NCBI GenBank assembly: GCA_963609805.1
Contig: CAVDLN010000080.1
Coordinates: forward strand, 1-8,649
Reading direction: 5' to 3'
Source: CAMEON01 sp963609805
GTDB lineage: Bacteria; Bacillota; Clostridia; Oscillospirales; CAG-272
DNA length: 8,649 nt
Below, in pieces: positions 1 through 5,746 of this stretch (its first letter is position 1; the number at the start of each line of letters is the position of its first letter). Made by a program: the position numbers and the translations under genes. The notes beneath the pieces were generated by a model. The model did no database searches. It saw only the letters and a list, made by a program, of their open reading frames with translations, and was not told the DNA's origin.

Positions 1-52
1 ATATAGCATTCAGCTCGCTGATCCACCATTGCTTTGTATTTACTTCAGCCAT
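1..52 (-). CDS. 5' end of an unidentified gene, cut by the window edge
   Basis: A start codon (ATG at 52-50) opens a frame that stays open to the left edge, giving 17 residues that begin MAEVNTKQWW. The start is supported by AAGGGTG about 7 bases upstream, a reasonable ribosome binding site. The protein is too short here to assign to a family. It follows the 36-codon ORF by 94 bases, and an inverted repeat lies between them. I found no convincing SigA promoter in that gap, so it may be transcribed from upstream or from a weak promoter I cannot recognise. Confidence 0.6.
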   Translation of the reverse strand, partial: MAEVNTKQWWISELNAI

Positions 53-73
53 TTTTTCACCCTTATCAAATGT

Positions 74-126
74 GTAAAATTGCCGATTGAAAAATCAAAA
101 AATTCAATCGGAAAGCACTTTTTTAC
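74..126. repeat. Inverted repeat between two minus-strand genes, possible terminator or leader hairpin
   Basis: CCGATTGAA (83-91) and TTCAATCGG (103-111) form a perfect 9-bp stem with an 11-base AT-rich loop. A second outer pair, GTAAAA (74-79) and TTTTAC (121-126), can close around it with an internal loop. Read on the minus strand the stem is followed by CAATTTTAC, a poor U-tract; read on the plus strand a run of six T follows after 7 bases, but no plus-strand gene is near. It could be a weak terminator for the block to its right, or a structured leader of the gene starting at 52. Confidence 0.5.
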
Positions 127-146
127 AGATTAGCAACTGATTTTTC

Positions 147-257
147 CTATGCTTTTGCGGTATAATGAAAGGCATCTCCGTATAATGCCGCTTCAAAGTA
201 CCCATGAGCATGGATGAAAATGTCATACCCGCAAAATGGACACAGCTCCGATTGCAT
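147..257 (-). CDS. Small Cys/His-rich protein, 36 residues, unidentified
   Basis: A 36-codon frame runs from ATG (257) to TAG (147). The product carries CPFCGYDIFIHAHG at residues 6-19, that is a CxxCG zinc-knuckle half-site followed by His16 and His18, then a Tyr/Phe-rich tail with His31. One CxxC plus histidines could bind one metal ion, but this is inference. The start lies 24 bases after the YwaF-family stop, in the same reading frame, so the two are probably co-transcribed. The ribosome binding site is weak (GAGAAG just upstream); a GTG directly before the ATG is an alternative start. I do not recognise the family. The motif-like composition argues against a random frame, but the length makes chance possible. 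Confidence 0.45.
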   Translation of the reverse strand: MQSELCPFCGYDIFIHAHGYFEAALYGDAFHYTAKA

Positions 258-281
258 CACTTCTCGCGGTATTGTCTTAAA

Positions 282-1094
282 TCAACATTTCCCAAGTCCT
301 CTCTCCGCCCGGCGGATCAGCATAAAGCCTAACGTCACAAAAAGACCGCCAAAGCCGAGAAGCAAAACAAATGACGCAAAGAAAGCCGGATACGGCGCTT
401 TCTGCTGCACGATACGCAAAAGCGGTATGTGGCATGTATAATAACGGCTTATGTAAAACATATTAAACACATATTTCCCGGCAAATCCGCAGGCATGCTC
501 CAGCTCATTAAGTGCCAATGCGACGAAATTCAGCGGGAAGTAAACGCAGAACGCACGCAGTGCCGTGCGCAATACCGGCTTCACATAACCTCCCAGCCAC
601 AGGTACAAACCGAACAGCAGCATGGCTCCATGCCAGACCATGGTGTGAATATCCAAAAACAGGATCGGTGAAAACACATCGGACGACGGCCAGAAAAGCA
701 CGGCACAGCCCGCAACGGGAGAATAGGTTGCCAGGAAACACAAGAGAGAACCGCGAAGTTTTCCGTTGCGCAGAAAAGCCGCAAGCAGTGCAATATATAT
801 GGGCGTGGAGCAAAACTGAAAGGGAAATCTGGACCAATTGTAACTCCATCCAACCCCCGGCTCATAGCTGTAAACAATCTGTTTGCCGATTTCCAAGAAG
901 AGCAGACCAAAGGCAAATACACGAAGCGCACCCCGCAGTCCGCGCTCCCCTTTCGGAAGCCTCCGCCGCTCCAAAATCATAGCAAGGAAAAGAGAAAAAA
1001 TTATTATAAGAGAGCCAACATGAAAAGCCCCGTACACAGCGGGGCGGTCAGCGAGACGAGGTGTGTGATCCAGCAGCCACTCAAGCCACTCCAT
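282..1094 (-). CDS. YwaF-family (TMEM164-like) integral membrane protein
   Basis: A 270-residue polytopic membrane protein with about six to seven hydrophobic segments: roughly residues 20-41, 57-76, 95-109, 115-135, 152-168, 178-196 and 236-260. Conserved-looking polar residues sit at or inside the segments: His25, Glu68, Lys71, Trp87, the stretch PFQFC (91-95), His150, WHG (154-156), Asn196 and FYIS (213-216). This pattern matches the YwaF family of Bacillota, distantly related to eukaryotic TMEM164; the bacterial members have no firmly established function. The start is well supported by AAGGAGG 8 bases before the ATG. The gene follows the HprK-like gene by 51 bases and is probably in its transcript. 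The C-terminus ends in a short Arg/Lys-rich tail. Confidence 0.8.
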   Translation of the reverse strand: MEWLEWLLDHTPRLADRPAVYGAFHVGSLIIIFSLFLAMILERRRLPKGERGLRGALRVFAFGLLFLEIGKQIVYSYEPGVGWSYNWSRFPFQFCSTPIYIALLAAFLRNGKLRGSLLCFLATYSPVAGCAVLFWPSSDVFSPILFLDIHTMVWHGAMLLFGLYLWLGGYVKPVLRTALRAFCVYFPLNFVALALNELEHACGFAGKYVFNMFYISRYYTCHIPLLRIVQQKAPYPAFFASFVLLLGFGGLFVTLGFMLIRRAERGLGKC

Positions 1095-1145
1095 AGCAGC
1101 GCCCTCCTTGCCTATCTGTTCGGCTTTTACCGCGAATTGCAGGCA

Positions 1146-1856
1146 TCATGACAGTCCCGAAAGTGTGGCATATGCCAATTCCGCTGCCGAACGGTCAGGC
1201 AGGCAGGACAGGTTGAAAACGGGGACATCACGCACCAAAGCCCCAACCAGCATAGCCATACGGTCACGCAGATCAGCTGTCGGAGGAAGAATAGTTGCCT
1301 CCAGCAAACCGGCAGCGGCATCGGCCGCGGACGCACGGGAAACAGAATTTTCCTGCCCGCGCGACAGCAGGCAGACTGCGCAAAGCGGACAGCGGATATT
1401 AGTCTGCTCCCCTTCCTTGCCGCACCAGGGAGTCCCGTACACCCACCAATGCCCGTCCGGTGCACGGCGAACCAACGGCTTATCACCGTTTACCACGGTC
1501 AGCCGGTCGCCCAGCATCTCCTTCCAGGCGCGCAGATGGGTCGTCTTGCCTACACCGCGCGCAGCGGAAAAGGCATATCCGCGTCCGTCTGCCGCAGCAA
1601 CAGCCGCATGAATAAGCAGTGCGTCATATGCCGGCAGCCTGCCGCAGATAGTACGGTAAAGGAGAGCACTCTCCGCCTCGGCGTCATTCATAGGGCGTGC
1701 ACTTTCCGCCCGGAAGCAGCGGATGTCATCCATGCCCACGCGGACACGGAATTCCGGCGCAGAATCCGCAACAATATAGCCACGGCACAGGGCCTCAACA
1801 AAACCGTACCGGTTGTCAATTTCAATATCTATCCCGCACAATCTGACAGTAAACAC
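1146..1856 (-). CDS. HPr kinase-like P-loop protein
   Basis: A 236-residue soluble protein resembling the C-terminal kinase domain of HprK and the PEP-carboxykinase-like P-loop fold. Visible landmarks are LIHA (81-84), a Walker A-like loop AARGVGKTTH (98-107), VVNGDKP (121-127) and YGTPWCGKEG (140-149), an arrangement typical of the HprK-like proteins of Clostridia, which are of unknown substrate. The N-terminal HprK domain is absent, so it is not the classical HPr kinase/phosphorylase. In the loop, Arg100 occupies the position that is usually Ser in such proteins. The frame extends upstream to a TTG at 1904, but GGAGG lies 5 bases before the GTG at 1856, so that start is chosen. A terminator-like hairpin sits just upstream in its leader. 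Confidence 0.7.
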   Translation of the reverse strand: MFTVRLCGIDIEIDNRYGFVEALCRGYIVADSAPEFRVRVGMDDIRCFRAESARPMNDAEAESALLYRTICGRLPAYDALLIHAAVAAADGRGYAFSAARGVGKTTHLRAWKEMLGDRLTVVNGDKPLVRRAPDGHWWVYGTPWCGKEGEQTNIRCPLCAVCLLSRGQENSVSRASAADAAAGLLEATILPPTADLRDRMAMLVGALVRDVPVFNLSCLPDRSAAELAYATLSGLS

Positions 1857-1873
1857 ACAAACCTCCACGATAC

Positions 1874-1928
1874 AAAAAGGGGAGAGAGCCGGAGCCGGTG
1901 CCAAAACCGGTCACTGACTTCCCTCCCC
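1874..1928 (-). terminator. Terminator-like hairpin between the small NTPase gene and the HprK-like gene
   Basis: On the minus strand GGGGAG (1928-1923) can pair with CTCCCC (1884-1879), and an inner CCGGT/ACCGG stem (1910-1906 with 1899-1895) can form inside. The structure is followed at once by TTTTT (1878-1874). It begins 19 bases after the stop of the small NTPase gene, the usual place for an intrinsic terminator. It ends only 17 bases before the start codon of the HprK-like gene, so it must lie in that gene's leader if the two are co-transcribed. I found no good promoter between them. Confidence 0.6.
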
Positions 1929-1947
1929 AGTTTATTTGTATTTTCGT

Positions 1948-2367
1948 TTATGCGAAATTCACCATGAATTTCTTCATGGTCTCCGTCGCATCCTCCTCAG
2001 GCAGCGAAACCGTCATAAGGATATGCAGCTCGGAGCCCTTTGTCAGCTTATCCAGATCAATCAGAAATTTATCGAACTCTCCGAGATCGCCGTTGCAAAT
2101 CTTAAGTGCCGAATCGATGAACAGATCGGTCACATCGCTGTTGCTGGCCAAAATGCCGGCCACAAAACCGCCGAGACCGGAGGCATTCCCGATCAGGTAC
2201 TCATCCGTGTTGATCAAACGCACCTGATAGTTGATGTCATAACGGAGTTTTGAGCCCTTCTCCAGGCAAACCACATTCCCACTGGTGGTAGCGAGTGCTT
2301 TGTTGGTTTCATCGATGAGAGACTTTGTTTTTCCGGTTCCCTTGACTCCGACGTAAAGTTTAATCAT
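1948..2367 (-). CDS. Small P-loop NTPase-like protein
   Basis: A 139-residue soluble protein opening directly with a Walker A motif, GVKGTGKTK (residues 7-15, with Lys13 and Thr14 in the nucleotide-binding positions). A Walker B-like segment DLFID follows at 81-85, and a beta-strand-like LHILMTVS at 114-121 is consistent with a compact RecA/AAA-like core. Similar short ATP-binding proteins of unknown role are widespread in Clostridia and are sometimes labelled PilT-like; nothing here supports a pilus role. The ATG is supported by AGAAAGGAAG about 10 bases upstream. It has its own strong promoter roughly 70 bases above the start and is followed by a terminator-like hairpin, so it may be largely monocistronic. 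Confidence 0.7.
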   Translation of the reverse strand: MIKLYVGVKGTGKTKSLIDETNKALATTSGNVVCLEKGSKLRYDINYQVRLINTDEYLIGNASGLGGFVAGILASNSDVTDLFIDSALKICNGDLGEFDKFLIDLDKLTKGSELHILMTVSLPEEDATETMKKFMVNFA

Positions 2368-2442
2368 GGTTGTATTCTTCCTTTCTCTCTGTACCTGCTC
2401 CGCATCTCACTTGCGAAGGCATGACGGATTGATTGTGTTTTA

Positions 2443-2471
2443 ATTATATCACAGCTTACGTCCGATTGCAA
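2443..2471 (-). promoter_or_regulatory. SigA-type promoter for the small NTPase gene
   Basis: On the minus strand TTGCAA (2471-2466) is separated by exactly 17 bases from TATAAT (2448-2443). Transcription would start near 2436 and give a leader of about 70 bases before the ATG at 2367. Confidence 0.8.
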
Positions 2472-2585
2472 TAGCATTCCGTCAGAATTCACGAAAAATT
2501 CTTGATTGCATACCATTCGGACATGATTCTGGACAGATTGAGAGCAGGATCCGCCCATGGCGCTGCCGACTTCCCGCGAAACTGC

Positions 2586-2621
2586 AAAAAGCAGCAGCCC
2601 ACAAGTGAACTGCCGCTTTTT
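2586..2621 (-). terminator. Intrinsic terminator after the CdaR-type regulator gene
   Basis: AAAAAGCGGCAG and CTGCTGCTTTTT (minus strand, 2621-2610 and 2597-2586) form a 12-bp stem with one G-U pair and a 12-base loop. The T5 run closes the 3' arm and A5 opens the 5' arm, so it could act in both directions. It lies 21 bases after the regulator's stop codon. Confidence 0.85.
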
Positions 2622-2642
2622 ATGATTTTAATCAGAACATTC

Positions 2643-3734
2643 TCAGTTCTTGACTGTATTTTTGGAATTCAGATACTTCTTAACCATAAGTGCCACCTTA
2701 AACGTGATGGCATGCTCAAATTCCCGCAGATCCAGGCCGGTCAGCTTACGGATTTTCTCAAGCCGATAGACCAGTGTATTGCGATGAACAAACAGCTTGC
2801 GGGAAGTTTCGGACACGTTGAGGTTGTTCTCGAAGAAGCACTGGATGGTCATCAGCGTCTCACGGTCAAGCGACTCCAGGCTGCCCTTCTTGAAAACCTC
2901 CTGCAGGAACATCTCGCACAGCGTGGTGGGCAGCTGGTAAATCAATCTTCCGATTCCCAGATTATCGTAGGAAACGACATTCTTGTCGGTTTCAAATACT
3001 TTTCCGACATCCAGCGCAATCTGCGCCTCCTTGTAGGCACGGCCGAGATCCTTGATGTTCTCAACTACGGTAGATACGCCGACAGAGGCCTTCGTGTAAA
3101 ACTCCGAGGACAGCGTATCCGCAATATTTACGGCAACAGCCTCCATCTCGGCCGTCTCCGTGCCCGGCTTGACTTCCTTTACCAGCACCACATCATGCTC
3201 CGAGACGCTGATTACATAGTCGCGCGTACGATCCGGGAACATATTCTGAACCATCTCATACGGCATCATGTCCGTCTTGCCGAAGAATTTGATCAGGAAT
3301 ACGACACGGCATTCCTCTGCGTTGAAATGAAGCTCCTTGGACTTGATATAAATGTCAGAAGGTAAAATGTTGTCCAATACAACATTTTTGATGAAAGAAC
3401 CCTTGTCATACTTTTCATCGTACAGATTTTTGATATTGGACAGGGATACCGCAAGCAGACGGGAAATCATGTCTGCCTCCGCATCCTCTCCCTCTACAAA
3501 CGTGATGTACTCGCGCTTGGTTCCGTTGGTCAGCGGACGGTAGGTGCAGCCGCCGGTCACAATCACGTCGGCGGAATATGCCATCTCGTCCCGAATACTC
3601 TGACGTACCTCGCCGATTTTGACCAACTCGGAACAGGCGATAATCACGCCGGTTTCATCAATTACCCCAATGGTTCTCCCGCCAACGGCATCCTTCATCT
3701 GGTGGATGACACTTTGAAACAATCTGTTAGACAT
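2643..3734 (-). CDS. CdaR/PucR-family transcriptional regulator
   Basis: A 363-residue protein with the layout of the CdaR (sugar diacid regulator) / PucR superfamily. Residues about 1-110 form an N-terminal ligand-sensing region starting MSNRLFQSVI. Residues about 140-250 form a degenerate GGDEF-like domain ending SVGVSTVVENIKDLGRAY (218-234). Residues about 300-350 form the C-terminal helix-turn-helix, with NLNVSETSRKLFVHRNTLVY (304-323) and RLEKIRKLTGLDL (324-336) as the signature. Such proteins are usually activators responding to small carboxylates or sugars; the ligand here is unknown. It follows rsmE by 66 bases with no recognisable promoter between them, so it is probably co-transcribed. 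AGAGG upstream of the ATG provides the ribosome binding site. It may regulate the neighbouring NTPase promoter, but no operator is evident. Confidence 0.88.
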   Translation of the reverse strand: MSNRLFQSVIHQMKDAVGGRTIGVIDETGVIIACSELVKIGEVRQSIRDEMAYSADVIVTGGCTYRPLTNGTKREYITFVEGEDAEADMISRLLAVSLSNIKNLYDEKYDKGSFIKNVVLDNILPSDIYIKSKELHFNAEECRVVFLIKFFGKTDMMPYEMVQNMFPDRTRDYVISVSEHDVVLVKEVKPGTETAEMEAVAVNIADTLSSEFYTKASVGVSTVVENIKDLGRAYKEAQIALDVGKVFETDKNVVSYDNLGIGRLIYQLPTTLCEMFLQEVFKKGSLESLDRETLMTIQCFFENNLNVSETSRKLFVHRNTLVYRLEKIRKLTGLDLREFEHAITFKVALMVKKYLNSKNTVKN

Positions 3735-3760
3735 GATCCTTTACCTCTTTCTTCTTTCAG

Positions 3761-3787
3761 CTTTTATGGACAACCGCCCCCGGCGGG
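3761..3787 (-). repeat. GC-rich palindromic element, copy 1
   Basis: On the minus strand this reads CCCGCCGGGGGCGG followed by TTGTCCATAAAAG. The first 14 bases can fold as a CCGCC/GGCGG hairpin and are an exact inverted copy of 4740-4753. It sits between rsmE and the regulator gene. There is no U-tract after it, so it is not an ordinary terminator. Confidence 0.55.
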
Positions 3788-3800
3788 AAAAATCAGAAAA

Positions 3801-4547
3801 TCAAAGTTCAAAACGGTAAGAAAGGCAACTCAGGACAAATCCGGAAGCTGTTTCCGTCCGCAGGATGCGCCTTCCCAATCCGCACGGAAGCAGTCCGGCC
3901 TCCGCAGCCGCCTTTGCCTCCTCAGGAGAAAATCCGCCTTCGCTGCCGACAACGATCGCCACTGTCGGCACATGATCGGTCGGAAAAGCAAATTCGTCCA
4001 GCAGAATGCGCAGCGGCCGGGTTCCCTCTCCTTCGTAGCAAAACAGCGCAAGATCGCAAGCCGATGCCTGCCGCAACATACATGTATAATCGGTCACGGT
4101 CGGGACAACGGTCGGGACAACGCCGCGGCGGCACTGCTTCGCGGCCTCCTCCGAAATTCGTGCCCGGCGCTGCGTCTTGCGCTCCTCCGCATCCGGCTTG
4201 GACTTCATGATGCAGCGGCTGCTTTCAAACGGAACTATCCTCGATACCCCACATTCAACAGCTTTCTGAATTATCGTATCCAGCTTATCCCCCTTGGGAA
4301 GTGCCTGAAACAGCACAGCGCAGTAGGGAGGTTCCGCATCAGCCGAATGCAAACCGCGGACAGAAGCCGCAACCGTTCCCTCCCCAAACCGTGTCAGCAC
4401 GCAATCATATACTGCATGCTGATCGGATATGGTAACGGAATCTCCGACCGCGAGCCGCAGCACATGGGAGGCGTGATGCGCATTATCCCCTGTCAGAATG
4501 ATTTCGGAATCTGATACGGCATCCGACTCCACAAAAAAATGGGGCAT
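3801..4547 (-). CDS. rsmE: 16S rRNA (uracil-1498-N3)-methyltransferase RsmE
   Basis: A 248-residue enzyme of the SPOUT superfamily that methylates N3 of U1498 in helix 44 of 16S rRNA, using S-adenosylmethionine. The N-terminal PUA-like RNA-binding region begins MPHFF and includes HHASHVLRL (24-32). LPKGDKLDTIIQKAVECGV (83-101) leads into the catalytic domain. The trefoil-knot SAM-binding motifs are VGSEGGFSPEEA (200-211) and GLGRRILRTETA (223-234), both characteristic of RsmE. The open frame reaches back to a TTG at 4589, but AAAGGAGA lies 7 bases before the ATG at 4547, which also matches the usual RsmE N-terminus. Length is normal. Oddity: VVPTVVPTV near residue 143 comes from a perfect 12-bp tandem duplication. 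It is the first gene of its transcript, followed by the CdaR-type regulator. Confidence 0.95.
   Translation of the reverse strand: MPHFFVESDAVSDSEIILTGDNAHHASHVLRLAVGDSVTISDQHAVYDCVLTRFGEGTVAASVRGLHSADAEPPYCAVLFQALPKGDKLDTIIQKAVECGVSRIVPFESSRCIMKSKPDAEERKTQRRARISEEAAKQCRRGVVPTVVPTVTDYTCMLRQASACDLALFCYEGEGTRPLRILLDEFAFPTDHVPTVAIVVGSEGGFSPEEAKAAAEAGLLPCGLGRRILRTETASGFVLSCLSYRFEL
4097..4120. repeat. Perfect 12-bp tandem duplication inside rsmE
   Basis: The unit CGGTCGGGACAA occurs twice in direct succession (4097-4108 and 4109-4120). It keeps the reading frame and adds four residues, producing VPTVVPTV in the RsmE protein. Confidence 0.9.
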
Positions 4548-4646
4548 CCGCGCATCTCCTTTCATGCATATCGGACATAGGAAAGCCAATCCGTTATTTG
4601 TTCATTCTAACGGCCGTTTCCCGTACCTGTAGGATTTTTACACACC

Positions 4647-4663
4647 TACTATACCACATAGTA
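4647..4663. promoter_or_regulatory. Palindrome over the rsmE -10 box, possible operator
   Basis: TACTAT (4647-4652) and ATAGTA (4658-4663) are perfect 6-bp arms around ACCAC. The palindrome overlaps the -10 hexamer. I do not recognise the regulator family from this sequence; the similarity may partly reflect the AT-rich -10 composition. Confidence 0.35.
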
Positions 4664-4676
4664 TACAATTTGTCAA
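4648..4676 (-). promoter_or_regulatory. SigA-type promoter for rsmE and the regulator gene
   Basis: On the minus strand a perfect TTGACA (4676-4671) is followed after exactly 17 bases by TATAGT (4653-4648). Transcription would start near 4641, giving a leader of about 95 bases. An inverted repeat (4647-4663) covers the -10 box and part of the spacer, which suggests an operator. Confidence 0.85.
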
Positions 4677-4734
4677 GTGCTTTTTTGTCAATTTAAGCAA
4701 TAAAAAAGTCATTTTTTACAATTTCAGCCGGTTA

Positions 4735-4770
4735 TTCCGCCCGCCGGGGGCGGAACATCCAATAAAAAGT
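4735..4770 (+). repeat. GC-rich palindromic element, copy 2
   Basis: TTCCGCCC (4735-4742) and GGGCGGAA (4748-4755) make a perfect 8-bp stem around GCCGG. The 14 bases 4740-4753 are the exact reverse complement of 3774-3787, and the similarity continues loosely into AACATCCAATAAAAAG. It lies between the 3' end of the MBL-fold gene and the rsmE promoter. It could help end the MBL-fold transcript, but no U-tract follows on either strand. Confidence 0.55.
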
Positions 4771-4825
4771 TCGGCTTACGTGTGTGAAAAATGACAAGAT
4801 TGTGAAAAGCCTGTGTATTGCACAA

Positions 4826-5716
4826 TTACTGTCTGCAGATCAAGTTCTCTCCGTCCGAAATCAACGTTACCGTTCCGTTCAGATCCGTCCGCAGGCAAAT
4901 GCATCCGATTTCCGACAGATCGGAAAGAACTCGTCCGTGCGGATGTCCGAAGCTGTTGCCTGCTCCCGCGGAAGCCACGGCATAGTACGGTGAAACGGCA
5001 TGGAGAAACTCCGTGCACGAAGAAGAATCCGACCCGTGGTGTCCCAACTTCAATCCGTCACAACGCAGGAAATTCCCGTCTGTCAGCTGCGTGAGCAATG
5101 CCTTCTCCGTTGCGGCCTCGGCATCTCCCATGTACAGAACAGCCGTTCCGCCATAGCTGACCCGAACAACCAGACTGCTGTCGTTTCCATCGGACTGCAC
5201 TTCCTCAAAGGGAACTATTACATCAAGGATTAATCCGCCAACTGCGTATGTTGTTATTCCCTTCGGTTTAACAACCTCGGCACCGCAGGATCGCACGGCA
5301 TTCCACACAGCGCGCGAGGCAGCGTCGGTTTCCTCCGTATCGCGGGCTATGACGGTTTTTACGTCAAAATCACGAAGTATGCGGTCGGCACCGCCGACGT
5401 GATCCTCATGCGCGTGAGTTAAAAGAAGGCAATCGATCCTTTCGATGCCGAGCCGTTTTAACTCTGCCGACAGACTGTCCTCGGATAGATTTGTACCTGC
5501 ATCGATCAGGACACATCCCGTCTCTGTACGAATAAGGGACGCATCCCCCTGCCCTACATCGAAAAATATAAACTCTGCCGTATCGGGATCGACAGCGTGC
5601 GAGTGATCCGGAACAAGGCAAACTATCAGCAAAGCGACAAGACAGACACATGGCAGCACCCGCCGCACCGCCGACAAAAAAGCGGGATGCATGCTGCCGG
5701 TCACCGTGTCCGCCAT
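4826..5716 (-). CDS. Exported ComEC-like metallo-beta-lactamase-fold hydrolase
   Basis: A 296-residue protein. Residues about 18-41 are an Arg-Arg preceded hydrophobic stretch (LPCVCLVALLIVCLV) ending HSHA, which looks like a signal peptide or membrane anchor. The rest is a metallo-beta-lactamase fold close to the hydrolase domain of ComEC/Rec2: FFDVGQGDA (51-59), LIDAG (70-74), the metal-binding THAHEDHVGG (100-109), MGD (196-198), LGHHGS (224-229) and FGHPH (256-260). The competence membrane channel of full ComEC is absent; such stand-alone exported forms are common in Clostridia and may hydrolyse nucleic acids or other phosphoesters outside the cell. A GTG two codons upstream is possible, but the ATG at 5716 has the better spacing (8 bases) from GGGGG. 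The start is 30 bases after the GH78 stop, so the two share a transcript. Confidence 0.85.
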   Translation of the reverse strand: MADTVTGSMHPAFLSAVRRVLPCVCLVALLIVCLVPDHSHAVDPDTAEFIFFDVGQGDASLIRTETGCVLIDAGTNLSEDSLSAELKRLGIERIDCLLLTHAHEDHVGGADRILRDFDVKTVIARDTEETDAASRAVWNAVRSCGAEVVKPKGITTYAVGGLILDVIVPFEEVQSDGNDSSLVVRVSYGGTAVLYMGDAEAATEKALLTQLTDGNFLRCDGLKLGHHGSDSSSCTEFLHAVSPYYAVASAGAGNSFGHPHGRVLSDLSEIGCICLRTDLNGTVTLISDGENLICRQ

Positions 5717-5746
5717 ACGCACATCCCCCTTTCATTCATCGATTCC

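Noticed and set aside
161..187. Two TATAATG motifs 20 bases apart on the plus strand, resembling -10 boxes
   Set aside because: No matching -35 box at 16-18 bases for either, and no plus-strand gene follows. They fall within the small minus-strand ORF.
2364..2558. Minus-strand 64-codon frame between the regulator gene and the small NTPase gene
   Set aside because: It runs through the NTPase promoter and overlaps the NTPase start; no ribosome binding site or motif.
2502..3365. Plus-strand open frame of 287 codons opposite the CdaR-type regulator gene
   Set aside because: It is antisense to a clearly recognisable gene with an intact C-terminal helix-turn-helix; its product has no recognisable motif and no ribosome binding site was found. 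It is a shadow of the codon pattern.
3702..4514. Plus-strand open frame of 270 codons opposite rsmE
   Set aside because: The opposite strand encodes RsmE with both family signatures; the plus-strand product is low-complexity and Arg-rich.
5034..5716. Idea that the MBL-fold gene is a truncated comEC
   Set aside because: The gene has its own start, ribosome binding site and an export signal, and the family of stand-alone exported ComEC-like hydrolases explains its length; nothing indicates a lost membrane domain.
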